Positions 1 to 8,334 of a stretch of 64,000 nucleotides of DNA are shown here, piece by piece. Positions within the stretch are counted from its first letter, which is position 1, and each line of letters starts with the position of its first letter. The notes under the pieces were generated by a model. That model saw nothing but the letters and a program-made list of their open reading frames with translations, ran no database searches and was not told where the DNA came from. This DNA comes from MPNP01 sp965215545 (lineage in GTDB: Bacteria > Pseudomonadota > Alphaproteobacteria > Rhodobacterales > Rhodobacteraceae), in assembly GCA_965215545.1 (NCBI GenBank), contig OZ244066.1, positions 310,001-374,000 of the forward strand. Direction: 5' to 3'. The translations under genes and the position numbers were made by a program.

Positions 1-1
1 G

Positions 2-1384
2 GCGCTGCTCACCATCTATGAGGGCCTGCTCCTCGATTTCGACACCGCCATTGCCAATGAGGCCAAGACCTTTGCCTGGCTGATGCGGGACCCCGCCCCC
101 GCGACGATGATCCGCTCGCTGTTCATCAGCAAGAAGGAACTGGATCGGGGGGTGCGCAAACCGGTCGGACTGCCACCCCACCCCATGACCCGTCTCGGGA
201 TCATCGGTGCCGGCATGATGGGCACCGGCATCGCGGCAACCGCGGCCCTGGCCGGCATGGATGTCATCCTACATGATCAGGATCTGGACCGGATTGGCCA
301 GGCCAGGGACACCATGGCGCGCAGGTTCGGAACGGATTGTGACCGGGGCCGGCTCACGCAGTCGGCTGCCGATGCAGCCCTGGCCCACGTGGCAGCCGCC
401 GACGGCATGGCAGATCTTGCCGGGTGCGACATCATCATCGAGGCCGTGTTTGAGGACCTGGACATCAAGCTGGAACTCCTTGCCCGACTCGGTCCCCATA
501 TCGGGGCCGGAACGATGGTCTATTCCAACACGTCGACCCTCCCCATCACCCGGTTGGCCCGGGCCCTTCCCCACCCTGAACGCTTCGCCGGCCTGCATTT
601 TTTCAGTCCGGTCGAGCGAATGCCGCTGGTCGAGATCATCCGGGGTCAGGCAACGGGAACGCCGGCGATCGCCGCCGCCTACGATCTTGTCCGTACCATC
701 CGCAAGACGCCCATTCTGGTGAATGATGCCATGAACTTCTACGCCAATCGCTGCATCATTCCCTACATGAACGAAGCCCTGCGCATGGTTGGCGAAGGCA
801 TCCGGCCGCCCCTCATTGAAACCAGTGCCCGCCAGATCGGCATGCCCATCGGACCCCTGCAGCTGCTTGATGAGACCGGGCTCGACCTGGCGGCCCGGAT
901 CGGCAAGGCCGCCCGCGCCGCCCTTGGTGATGCCTACGGCACCAGTCCGGCGGATGATGTGGTCGATCGGATGTGTGCACTCGAACGCTACGGTCGCAAG
1001 GTCCGGGCCGGCTTCTATGCCTATGACGCGAACGGCCAGCGGATCGGACTCTGGGCCGCCCTGGCAACGGAATTCCCTCAAGCGGCGACATCGACCGAAT
1101 CCGCACAGGTTCGCCAGCGACTGATGATGATCCAGGTCATCCAGGCCATGGAGGCCTATCGCGAGGGCATCCTCGAGGACCCGCGCGAAGGTGATGTGGG
1201 AGCGATTTTCGGCTGGGGGTTTGCGCCGTGGAGCGGCGGACCGTTCAGCTGGGTCGACACCATCGGACCCGAGGCGGCCATCGCCACCTGTCAGGACCTG
1301 AACGCAGCCTGTGGTGAGCGCTTTGCGCCCCCGGCACTGCTGGCCCGGATGGCCAGGGACAAGAGCACCTTCTATCCCGTCTGA
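2..1384 (+). CDS. Trifunctional fatty-acid oxidation protein (FadB/FadJ type), 5' truncated by window edge
   Basis: The reading frame is open from the first bases, so the N-terminus lies outside the window. The first ~45 visible residues resemble the end of the enoyl-CoA hydratase half (FDTAIANEAKTF, then IRSLFISKKELDRG). They run into a 3-hydroxyacyl-CoA dehydrogenase half with the NAD-binding glycine motif GIIGAGMMGTGIA and the family-typical AGLHFFSPV segment. A second dehydrogenase C-terminal domain follows (GWGFAPWSGGPFSWVD near the end). The family catalyses hydration and NAD-dependent oxidation of acyl-CoA intermediates in beta-oxidation, in the cytoplasm. The acyl-CoA synthetase at 4875 is compatible with a fatty-acid theme, but decayed sequence separates them. 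FadB, FadJ and other fused forms cannot be told apart without the N-terminus. Confidence 0.9.
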   Translation, partial: ALLTIYEGLLLDFDTAIANEAKTFAWLMRDPAPATMIRSLFISKKELDRGVRKPVGLPPHPMTRLGIIGAGMMGTGIAATAALAGMDVILHDQDLDRIGQARDTMARRFGTDCDRGRLTQSAADAALAHVAAADGMADLAGCDIIIEAVFEDLDIKLELLARLGPHIGAGTMVYSNTSTLPITRLARALPHPERFAGLHFFSPVERMPLVEIIRGQATGTPAIAAAYDLVRTIRKTPILVNDAMNFYANRCIIPYMNEALRMVGEGIRPPLIETSARQIGMPIGPLQLLDETGLDLAARIGKAARAALGDAYGTSPADDVVDRMCALERYGRKVRAGFYAYDANGQRIGLWAALATEFPQAATSTESAQVRQRLMMIQVIQAMEAYREGILEDPREGDVGAIFGWGFAPWSGGPFSWVDTIGPEAAIATCQDLNAACGERFAPPALLARMARDKSTFYPV

Positions 1385-1519
1385 CACCGGGGCCATGGCC
1401 CTCTGGGCCGACGGCCCGGAAGCACCATCAGGATGCCATGTCGCCAGCGACCGTTCTGGCGTCTTGATGCATCGCGGGTGGCCCGGAATCCGGACAGCCG
1501 GCAGACAGTGGAGACGGGC

Positions 1520-1756
1520 ATGGCAAGCGTCACGATCCACGATCTCAATGACGGCGTGAAGATACGGTTGCGTGTCCAGATGGCTGACAACGACCGTTCC
1601 ACGGAAGACGGGGTGACTGATCCTGTGCCCGGCCGTCCAGCCCAAGACCACACCACGCATTCTGGCGGCCGCCATTCACGCCCGGATTGTGCCCCTCGGC
1701 AGCGCGGATCTGGCCTCCGGGCTGTTGCGCCATCAGCCCTGCCCCACCGATCATGA
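1520..1756 (+). pseudogene. FitA/VapB-like ribbon-helix-helix antitoxin remnant
   Basis: An ATG at 1520 follows a GGAG ribosome-binding site and opens MASVTIHDLNDGVKIRLRVQ, which matches the N-terminal pattern of FitA-type antitoxins (MASxTIxxLDDxVKxRLRxxA). About 38 residues look right, to around 1636. After that the frame continues to 1756 as low-complexity Pro/Arg-rich sequence, where the C-terminal toxin-binding tail should be. The matching toxin fragment follows in another frame. I read this as a decayed antitoxin gene, possibly frameshifted near 1636. Confidence 0.5.
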
Positions 1757-1983
1757 CCTGGATCAGGGACGTCCGGCAGCAGACCTGTCTGTCGCCGCGA
1801 TCGCCGAGGCCGATATTGCGTCAGCACGCCGCCACACGGGCCGACCCGTCGATGACACCTGTGGCCAGATCGCACGGTTCCGCACACTGGCGATGGTGAT
1901 GCACAACGTCAGGAATTTCAGGGATATCGGCCTTGAGGTCATCGATACCCGGATGAGAGCATGCCCTGTGTGCCGTCTGGCGA
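1689..1983 (+). pseudogene. FitB/VapC-like PIN-domain toxin remnant
   Basis: The frame reading LGSADLASGLLRHQPCP at its start ends with VDDTCGQIARFRTLAMVMH then NVRNFRDIGLEVID. This is the C-terminal pattern of FitB-type PIN nucleases (DxxIAAIAxxxGxxLATRNVxDFxxxGxxVINPW). The usual aspartate before QIA is changed to TCG, and the N-terminal DTN/DTS metal ligand is not seen in any frame. With the FitA-like piece just upstream it looks like a decayed toxin-antitoxin module. Confidence 0.45.
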
Positions 1984-2160
1984 CATTCAGGGGATTGATG
2001 GACATGAGTGGGCCCCCGGAACCGGGGCCTGGACCCGGCATGAATGGCGAGGCTGCATCGCAGGAGCCCTTGCCGGTCGGCCTGTCTTTCTCCCGATCCT
2101 GAAGTTGGCAGGGACAAGCCCATGCAAGCCTTCGGGACGGTGCGAGGGGAGTCCGGTCGC

Positions 2161-2535
2161 AGCATGACGCATGCCGGCGATGGTCTGGATGCGCCACTGG
2201 CGAGTCTCGATGATCTGGCTGACGGAGCCAGGTTCGTCCCTGGGCACAACCTGATCGCCTGCGATCCGCCCCACCTGGCGGCGGCGAAGCCGGGCCTCCG
2301 TCTGCTGCATCTGCCGGCGGTGGATACGCTGCGCCTCAGCCCACTCGCCTTTCCCTCCAACCCCTGTCACAGCCTCGTCAGGCATTATCAGGAGGGCGGA
2401 CTCAAGCGCGACCGAGTGAACGATCCGGAACGCGACTCCCACATCGCTCTGCAGCTCTTCCTCACCGAGAGCGATACGCTGGCCAGTGGCCCTGCCCGCC
2501 GCATGGCACTGGCCTTGCACGCCCGAGCGCACGGG
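2161..2535 (+). pseudogene. Fragment of a RecQ-associated exonuclease domain
   Basis: In the frame of 2161 the residues FVPGHNLIACDPPHLAA, LRLLHLPAVDTLRLSPLAFP and VNDPERDSHIALQLF form a pattern I associate with the exonuclease domain at the N-terminus of some large RecQ-like helicases (GHNxxAFDLPHL, DTLxLxPLAFP, NDPxxDAxLAL). No helicase motifs and no proper start or stop accompany it. The piece ends in the divergent small-gene region after 2535. It is most likely the remnant of a much larger gene. The family assignment is from memory of the motif spacing only. Confidence 0.4.
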
Positions 2536-2552
2536 CCAGACCCGCCCGGCGA

Positions 2553-2846
2553 TCAGGCAGGCATGGCGATCAGGATGCCGAGAATGGCGACGGCAAGGCC
2601 AACCATGCCCGCCACCGCCAACAGCATCCGGGTTTCCCGATTGGCCATGTCGGTCTTCCAGTTGGCCATGTCGGTCTTCCAGTTGGCCATGTCCTCGCGC
2701 AACCTGGCCTGGTCCACCTGCATACCGGCAAGTCGGGCATCGATTCTTGATTCCATGGCGTCATTCTCCGCACGTGATGTCTTGATCTCACCTTCCAGTC
2801 GAACGATCTGTCTGGCCAGATCGTACCAGTCAGGGTCATGCTCCAT
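2553..2846 (-). CDS. Small coiled-coil protein with C-terminal membrane anchor
   Basis: This is a 97-residue protein if started at the ATG that opens MEHDPDWYDLARQIVRLEGE. Residues ~10-70 are charged and heptad-like. They hold a perfect 21-bp in-frame duplication giving two DMANWKT units plus a third partial DMANRET. The C-terminus is a single hydrophobic segment (LLAVAGMVGLAVAILGILIAM), so it is probably a tail-anchored inner-membrane protein. It lies 8 bp downstream of a similar gene (2855-3121), and the two probably form an operon. Function is unknown. Short coiled-coil/TM proteins of this type are common near mobile or toxin-antitoxin regions in alphaproteobacteria. Confidence 0.6.
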   Translation of the reverse strand: MEHDPDWYDLARQIVRLEGEIKTSRAENDAMESRIDARLAGMQVDQARLREDMANWKTDMANWKTDMANRETRMLLAVAGMVGLAVAILGILIAMPA

Positions 2847-2854
2847 CCCTGCCG

Positions 2855-3121
2855 TCAGCTGGCTGGCCAGCGGATGAGGATCCCGACGATCACCGCGGCC
2901 CCGACCCACAGGCCGATCTGCCAGCGCAGGTTGTCCTTGTCACGCCTGGCAGCAGCATTGGCGGCATCAATATCACGCTTGGCGGCATCTTCACGGTGCG
3001 TTGCCATATCAGCACGCATTCCAGCCAAGGTTGCAGCGAGGTCCACTCTCAGCTTCTGCATACGCTCCTCCATCACGGCCACCCGCCTGACCAGATCGTG
3101 CATGTCGGGGCCGTTCTTCAT
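2855..3121 (-). CDS. Small coiled-coil protein with C-terminal membrane anchor (paralogue)
   Basis: The 88-residue product opens MKNGPDMHDLVRRVAVMEER, continues as a charged coiled coil with the repeated element MRADMATHREDAAKRD, and ends in a transmembrane segment (WQIGLWVGAAVIVGILI). Layout, size and the D-M-A motif match the gene 8 bp downstream at 2553-2846, so the two look like divergent duplicates. A longer upstream extension of the frame is open but has no plausible start signal and runs through the hairpin at 3194-3214. Function unknown. Confidence 0.6.
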   Translation of the reverse strand: MKNGPDMHDLVRRVAVMEERMQKLRVDLAATLAGMRADMATHREDAAKRDIDAANAAARRDKDNLRWQIGLWVGAAVIVGILIRWPAS

Positions 3122-3193
3122 CCTCGCACGATACAGCAGGACCCGCAAGGGGTCAACGGGCGACGGTAGTGGGTCAGTTTGGATTGTGCACTG

Positions 3194-3214
3194 GAGGTGG
3201 CCATAGGCCACCTC
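3194..3214. terminator. Perfect 9-bp hairpin between two minus-strand genes
   Basis: GAGGTGGCC and GGCCACCTC flank an ATA loop. It lies about 60 bp past the stop of the secreted protein gene at 3277-3879 and 70 bp ahead of the small gene starting at 3121, where a terminator is expected. There is no clear U-tract, so the assignment rests on stem and position. Confidence 0.4.
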
Positions 3215-3276
3215 TGTTCTCGTGTTCGCCGCATGGCGGGATGCCACCGCCATGCGGCCCGCCTCGTCGAGACAGC

Positions 3277-3879
3277 TCAGTTGGTGAGATTCGGGCAGCC
3301 CCGACGCCCCCGGATCTCCTGGCTCCTCTGGGTCGCACCGGCGAGGATCCGGGTGCCACCCCGCCTGCCGTTGCACATGCAGTCGTTGATGTCCTGCAGG
3401 GTGCGGGCCACCGCAAAGCAGCCGGTGCGGCTGAACTTGGTGAGGTCAACCGTGCCGTCGGGCTTCAGGTTCTGCTCGGCGTTGGTGAACTCGCCGCGGG
3501 TCTTGAAGCAGAAGCGGCCGAGCGGATTTGAATATGTGTTTGTAGTGCCGCCGTAGATAACGGCTGTGTAGCGCGTGTTTTTCTTCAGGCCGGTGAAGTT
3601 GACGGTCTGGGCCGCCAGTGGTCGGGATGTGCCGAGATTGGTTACCTGCTGCGGAGTCCCCGTCCCACCTTCCAGGACCCCCGCATAAAATGTATATGCC
3701 TCAGTGGCGGTTAATGTTACCACGTTGAGTGTCAGGCTGCTGTTTGTGGGAGTATCGATAGTAGCAGTCGGCCCCGCGTCGACTTCCGGAGCGCCGCCCT
3801 GTGTGCAGGCCCCGGTCCCGGTGGTCGGGGGGATGACCAGTTGGGCGGCGGCGGGGGCAGCCAGCAAAAGGGCTACCAT
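3277..3879 (-). CDS. Secreted Cys-containing protein A, start region out of frame (poly-C family)
   Basis: About 200 residues after a signal peptide ending LLLAAPAAAQ. A threonine-rich beta-like region follows, then LKKNTRYTAVIYGG and FCFKTRGEF, then a Cys-rich tail (GCFAVARTLQDINDCMCNGR ... GCPNLTN). The tail and the NTR...CF(K/R)T element are shared with the gene at 53305-54031. The natural start is probably the ATG at 3933, which has an ATTGGAGG ribosome-binding site as in that relative. From it the frame hits TAA right after a run of seven C. Removing one C and one copy of a 5-bp tandem duplication (3874-3883) restores a perfect signal peptide (MIHLIPPKRLTALAAALV, then ALLLAAPAAAQ). As assembled, only the internal ATG at 3879 gives this protein, with no positively charged N-region. 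Function unknown; export is likely when in frame. Confidence 0.65.
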   Translation of the reverse strand: MVALLLAAPAAAQLVIPPTTGTGACTQGGAPEVDAGPTATIDTPTNSSLTLNVVTLTATEAYTFYAGVLEGGTGTPQQVTNLGTSRPLAAQTVNFTGLKKNTRYTAVIYGGTTNTYSNPLGRFCFKTRGEFTNAEQNLKPDGTVDLTKFSRTGCFAVARTLQDINDCMCNGRRGGTRILAGATQRSQEIRGRRGCPNLTN

Positions 3880-3883
3880 ACCA
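3874..3883 (-). repeat. Tandem TGGTA duplication in signal-peptide coding region
   Basis: On the minus strand the sequence reads CTGGTATGGTAGCC, two adjacent copies of TGGTA. Five bases shift the frame. Deleting one copy joins the upstream half of a signal peptide to the downstream half without a gap. Confidence 0.8.
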
Positions 3884-3912
3884 GGGCGGCAGCGAGGGCG
3901 GTCAGTCGTTTA

Positions 3913-3919
3913 GGGGGGG
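3913..3919 (-). repeat. C7 tract directly after the start codon of secreted protein A
   Basis: Seven consecutive C on the minus strand begin 13 bases after the first base of the ATG at 3933. In the present length the frame ends at TAA straight after the run. Six C would read through into a lysine/arginine N-region. Confidence 0.85.
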
Positions 3920-3959
3920 ATCAAGTGTATCATGATGGAATCCTCCAATGGGGTTGATG

Positions 3960-4874
3960 TCTTCAGTCTACACCTTTTGCTGTCCAATGGAAAGGGTGAA
4001 TTTCAAACTGCGACGATACCCGGGCGACCAGTATCACGGCGGCAGGAAGAAGGGGGGATGGCGGTTGCCTGACCCCCACAGATCCGGATGCGCATGATTG
4101 ATGGATTCGGTTCCTCACAGGTTGGGTTCGCTCATTCGGTGTCGATCGAGCGCATGATCCGGACGTTTGGCAGCGGGAAGCGTACGAAGGGGAGTCCGTG
4201 GCCATGGGACATCACCGTCCCGGCCATGTCTGCCCACTCCGTACACGGCCTCTCGAAACTGTGCCGGTCGTTTGCCGCGGCCCATGGGTCCGTCGTCATG
4301 GCAGTCTCTCCCGATGACGGTGGCCAGATGCCGATGTTGCGGCAGGGGGGGGTGGTGCACACGGCAGCTCTCGCAGACTGCCTGGCAGGCCCGCGCAAGG
4401 CATGATTTGACCGTGAACTGTCACCACAACCCAGAGGCCTTTCACGACCTGTGCCACAGATGGGTGACGCAGAGGATGCCGAACCGACTGTCCTGCCTGG
4501 CATGGTCGCGATCAATCCGGGATCTGAAATCGACCGGGTGCGTTTGGCGGGATGGCATCAAAGCCCCTCTTGCGCGAGACGCGGACCCAGACGTGCCTTG
4601 AAGCCGTCCCGGACGACAGGCCCGGTCCCTTGCGGTCTGGACACGGAATCGACACCTGCACAACACACCCTCTGGAGGCACAGGTGGTTGGGTCCGGCGC
4701 GGCACACAGGCCATGGGAGCACACGACGGGAACGTCATCACGGCGACGATCTTGCAGGCGGCAGGCCGGGGCGTGCAAGGTGTTCGGTTCATGATATACT
4801 GACGATGTGACTTCGGCACCGGTGGCGGTGGCGGTTTTTCGTCGCTTGAATGTGTCATTGCAGGGAGGGGCCTG
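3960..4874. other. Stretch without recognisable gene
   Basis: Open frames here overlap on both strands, lack ribosome-binding sites and show no family motif. A run of eight G at 4345-4352 is present but no signal peptide or conserved start accompanies it. The last 70 bases before the acyl-CoA synthetase at 4875 hold its ribosome-binding site (GGGAGGGG). Confidence 0.5.
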
Positions 4875-6506
4875 ATGGGATGGCTTGATGACGAAACGGG
4901 CCTGCACCGACGGGCGGCCAATCATGTGGCCCTCACACCGCTTTCCCATCTGAACCGGGCCCGGACGGTCTTTGCCGACCGTGAGGCCCTGGTCCATGGC
5001 GATCTGCGGCTGGATTATCGCACCTATCATGCCCGGGTCTCCCGCCTGGCATCGGCGTTGCGTGGGGTGGGTGTGGCATCCGGCGATGTCGTCTCGACAC
5101 TCCTGCCGAATATCCCGGCCCAGGTCGAGGCGCAGTTTGGCGTGCCGGCCATGGGAGGCGTCCTCAATACCATCAACAACCGTCTGGACGTCGACACGGT
5201 GCGCTACATCATCGATCATGCCGCGCCCAAGGCGGTCCTTGTCGACACCGAGGACCTACCGGTGCTGGATGCCGCCCTGCAAGTCATGAAGGGGAGTGTA
5301 CCCCGGATCATTGAGGTCCCCGACCCGGTTGCCGGCATTGCCGCCACGGGACAGCACCAGACCTATGAGGAGCTATTGGCAACAGGTGATCCTGATGCCG
5401 CGTGGAGCCTGCCCGAGGATGAATGGGAGAGTCTGTCGCTGAACTACACGTCCGGCACCACTGGCCATCCCAAGGGGGTCGTCTATCATCACCGGGGCGC
5501 CTACCTGATGACAATGGGCACGGTGATCACCTGGCGCATGACCCTCTATCCCAGGTTCCTGGCCATCGTTCCCCTCTTTCACTGCAATGGGTGGAACCAT
5601 ACCTGGATGATGCCTCTCGTGGGCGGGACCCTCTATTGCTGCCGCAGGATCACGGCCGAATTCATCTACCGGATGATTGCAACGGAAGGCATCACCCATT
5701 TTGGCGGGGCCCCCATTGTGCTGAACATGCTCGCCAATGCCCCACCGGCGGAACGGCGGCCCTTTGACCATCGGGTCGAGGTCTTCACGGCGGGAGCCCC
5801 ACCGGCGGCAGCCACCCTGCAGGCCATTGAAAAACTGAACTTCAATGTCACCCAGGTCTACGGCCTGACCGAAACCTACGGGCATGTGACCGAATGCACC
5901 TGGGATGAGGACAGATGGGGAGATCTCGATGATGACGAACGGGCGGCCATCAAGTCCCTCACCGGCGTGCCGATGCCCATGATGGAACAAGCCAATGTCT
6001 GTGCGCCCGGCACCGCGACACCGGTCCGGGCCGATGGGACAACGCTCGGTGAGGTCATGCTGCGTGGGAATCCCGTGATGAAGGGGTATTACCGGAATCC
6101 GGAAGCCAGTGACGAGGTCTTCGCCACCGGGGCTCTCGCGTCCGGCGACATCGCCACCCAGCGTCCGGATGGCTATATCAAGATCACCGATCGGGCCAAG
6201 GATATCATCATCTCGGGTGGGGAAAACGTCTCGTCCGTGGAGGTCGAGGGTGTCCTCATGTCCCATCCTGATGTGTCACTCTGTGCTGTTGTGGCCAAAC
6301 GCGATGAGACGTGGGGTGAGGTGCCGTTTGCCTTCATCGAGCCGGTTGCCGGGGCAGATCCCGATGCCGGAGCGATCCTGCGCTACTGCCGGGCCCACCT
6401 GGCCGGTTTCAAGACCCCCAAGGGCCTTGCCTTTGTTGAGTTGCCCAAGACCTCGACCGGCAAGATCCAGAAATACCGGTTGCGCGAGCAGGTCAAGACA
6501 CTCTGA
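4875..6506 (+). CDS. Acyl-CoA synthetase (AMP-forming, ANL superfamily)
   Basis: A 543-residue enzyme, normal length for the family. The ATG follows a strong GGGAGGGG site. Visible motifs in order: the P-loop-like AMP motif YTSGTTGHPKGVVYHH (~residues 187-202), the YGLTET A5-type motif, the GD/DG pair in SGDIATQRPDGYIKITDR, and the C-terminal catalytic lysine context TSTGKIQKYRLRE. It ligates a carboxylic acid to CoA through an acyl-adenylate in the cytoplasm. Sequence character is close to the medium/long-chain and DmdB-like (methylmercaptopropionyl-CoA ligase) group. The substrate cannot be fixed from sequence alone. The next gene starts 56 bp downstream and may be co-transcribed. Confidence 0.9.
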   Translation: MGWLDDETGLHRRAANHVALTPLSHLNRARTVFADREALVHGDLRLDYRTYHARVSRLASALRGVGVASGDVVSTLLPNIPAQVEAQFGVPAMGGVLNTINNRLDVDTVRYIIDHAAPKAVLVDTEDLPVLDAALQVMKGSVPRIIEVPDPVAGIAATGQHQTYEELLATGDPDAAWSLPEDEWESLSLNYTSGTTGHPKGVVYHHRGAYLMTMGTVITWRMTLYPRFLAIVPLFHCNGWNHTWMMPLVGGTLYCCRRITAEFIYRMIATEGITHFGGAPIVLNMLANAPPAERRPFDHRVEVFTAGAPPAAATLQAIEKLNFNVTQVYGLTETYGHVTECTWDEDRWGDLDDDERAAIKSLTGVPMPMMEQANVCAPGTATPVRADGTTLGEVMLRGNPVMKGYYRNPEASDEVFATGALASGDIATQRPDGYIKITDRAKDIIISGGENVSSVEVEGVLMSHPDVSLCAVVAKRDETWGEVPFAFIEPVAGADPDAGAILRYCRAHLAGFKTPKGLAFVELPKTSTGKIQKYRLREQVKTL

Positions 6507-6561
6507 GTCCGGCTGGATCAGGCGGCCTTCTGATGAACCTCCCGACGATGTCTGTCTGCCC

Positions 6562-7584
6562 ATGACCGTCTATCCCGGCTTCGATGTGCTGGAATGCACG
6601 GGGCATTGGCATGAATCCGCGGCCAGCCATCCCCAGAAGGTCCTTGTCCAACTCGACAGGGACTCGCTGGTCATCCGGACCCGCGACGAGTTGCTGTTGA
6701 CCCATTGGTCGCTGTATTTCATCCAGGAAATCCAGACAGCCGGACCCGTGGCAGCCTTCTCGCCCGATCCCGGGTCCGGTGAACGGTTGATCCTTGATGA
6801 CGAGCTGATGATCGGGGCCCTGCGCGGTGAACGGGTTCCTGATGGAACGTCCTCATCAACCCCCCGGATCGCCATCGGGTTCTCCTGGCCTCTCCCGGTC
6901 ATCCTGCTGGTCGGGCTGGTGGCTGCCGGGACTTACTGGTCTGAATCCCTGATTGCCATCGGCGCGAGCCTCGTCGGTGCCAGTGACCGTCGGACCATCG
7001 GTGAGGCCGTCTATGCCGCCCTCGTCGATGATGCCGGCCTGGAATGTGATGCCGAAGCGGGTCTCCGTGTCATCAGGACCCTCGAGGAGTCCCTGATGCC
7101 TGAGCAGCGAGTCGATGTCCGGGTGCTGGGCACCCTTCCATTCCTGTCCCGATCGCTGCCGGGCAACCTTGTTATTCTGAACGCTGAACTGCTTGATTAT
7201 CATGACGGTCCGGAAGTTCTGGCCGGTTACATCCTGCTGGAAGCCGAACGCCTGGCCGCCGAAGATCCCCTGCTCCCGTTCCTCTTCGAGACCCGGGTTC
7301 TGAATCTGGTTCGGATTGCCCTCGGCCGGTCCATGCCGCAGGGGACCTTTGAAGCCTATGCCCAACACCTCAAACTGGCCAGGCCGGATGTCATCCCGGC
7401 TGCCGACCTGCTGGCTTCATTCCACGAGGCCGGCTTTCCGGCCACGGCATTTGCCGCCGTCTATGCCAATTCTGCCACGGACCCGGCCCAGCTGCTTGCC
7501 AATGACCCGAAAGGTGCGGATGCCTATCGGCCCCTGATGCCCGATGCTGCCTGGCAGACGCTGCGCACCATCTGCCGCCCGTGA
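6562..7584 (+). CDS. Membrane protein with degenerate M48 peptidase-like domain
   Basis: About 340 residues from the ATG of MTVYPGFDVLECTG. Residues ~1-90 form a soluble beta-rich region, and one membrane segment lies at ~111-130 (WPLPVILLVGLVAAGTYW). The C-terminal domain contains LPGNLVILNAELLDYHDGPE followed by VLAGYILLEAER. This spacing mirrors M48 peptidases (LPGGxVxLxxGLL...E(V/L)AGVLAHExGH). Here the HExxH zinc motif is replaced by YILLEAER, so the domain should be proteolytically inactive if the relationship is right. It starts 55 bp after the acyl-CoA synthetase gene. I would call it a pseudo-peptidase or an unrelated membrane protein; the function is not known. Confidence 0.65.
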   Translation: MTVYPGFDVLECTGHWHESAASHPQKVLVQLDRDSLVIRTRDELLLTHWSLYFIQEIQTAGPVAAFSPDPGSGERLILDDELMIGALRGERVPDGTSSSTPRIAIGFSWPLPVILLVGLVAAGTYWSESLIAIGASLVGASDRRTIGEAVYAALVDDAGLECDAEAGLRVIRTLEESLMPEQRVDVRVLGTLPFLSRSLPGNLVILNAELLDYHDGPEVLAGYILLEAERLAAEDPLLPFLFETRVLNLVRIALGRSMPQGTFEAYAQHLKLARPDVIPAADLLASFHEAGFPATAFAAVYANSATDPAQLLANDPKGADAYRPLMPDAAWQTLRTICRP

Positions 7585-7611
7585 GTGGGGTCCGGCCGCT
7601 CGCTGCATGGG

Positions 7612-8334
7612 TCAGATGCGGGCCGGTGCCCGGATCTGGAGAGCAGCAGGGGGTGTCTGTGTGAGAGCGCCCTGATGCAGGTGGACGATGCGGTCGGTGC
7701 GGGCGGCAAGGTCGGTGTTGTGGGTGGCAATCAGTGCCGCACAACCAGTGTCCCGCAGGCGTGCAGTCATGAGGGTGAAGATGGTCAGGGCTGTCTCGCC
7801 ATCGAGATTCCCGGTGGGCTCATCGGCCAGGACAAGTTGGGGATCATTGGCCAGGGCCCGGCAGACAGCGACACGCTGCTGTTCACCGCCGGACAGGGTG
7901 GCCGGTCGGTGATGGTGACGGTCAGCGAGACCGGCTGCGTCCAGGAGGCGACTGGCGTGCTGGCGGGCCCGGCTGTGGGTCCGTCCCAGGGCCAGCTGGG
8001 GCAGGATCACGTTCTCAAGAGCGGTGAATTCAGCCAGGAGGTGGTGGAACTGGAACACCATGCCGATCCGCTGCTGGCGGATCCGGGTCTGGATGGCATC
8101 ACTGGCGGCATGACACGCCGTTCCCCCGATCCGGATGGTGCCGGAATCGGCCTGTTCGAGGAGGCCGGCGATGTGCAGAAGGCTGGATTTGCCAGCCCCT
8201 GAAGGAGCCACCAGACCGACGATCTCACCGGGGCCCAGGGCCAGCGAGAGCCCCGACAGGACAGGAATGGCCCGGGACTGACCGGGATGGTAAGTCTTGC
8301 AGATGTCCTCGAGGGACAGGATCGGTTCACTCAT
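7612..8334 (-). CDS. lolD: Lipoprotein-releasing ABC transporter ATP-binding protein LolD
   Basis: A 240-residue ATPase with Walker A GAGKSSLLH (APSGAGKS), signature LSGGEQQRVAVCRALA and Walker B LVLADEPTGNLD, plus the ATHN switch histidine near the C-terminus. LolD powers release of outer-membrane lipoproteins from the inner membrane to LolA. Its start overlaps the end of the permease gene (8327-9646) by 8 bp, so the two are translationally coupled. The order proS-lolC-lolD is typical of alphaproteobacteria. Confidence 0.93.
   Translation of the reverse strand: MSEPILSLEDICKTYHPGQSRAIPVLSGLSLALGPGEIVGLVAPSGAGKSSLLHIAGLLEQADSGTIRIGGTACHAASDAIQTRIRQQRIGMVFQFHHLLAEFTALENVILPQLALGRTHSRARQHASRLLDAAGLADRHHHRPATLSGGEQQRVAVCRALANDPQLVLADEPTGNLDGETALTIFTLMTARLRDTGCAALIATHNTDLAARTDRIVHLHQGALTQTPPAALQIRAPARI

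Noticed and set aside
4345..4352. Run of eight G in the gap before the acyl-CoA synthetase
   Set aside because: The minus-strand frame beside it (GTG-CAC-CAC-CCC) has no signal peptide, no ATTGGAGG leader and no similarity to the secreted family.
4115..4515. Minus-strand frame ending LPNVRIMRSIDTE
   Set aside because: A weak resemblance to a conserved protein tail could not be supported by any second motif.
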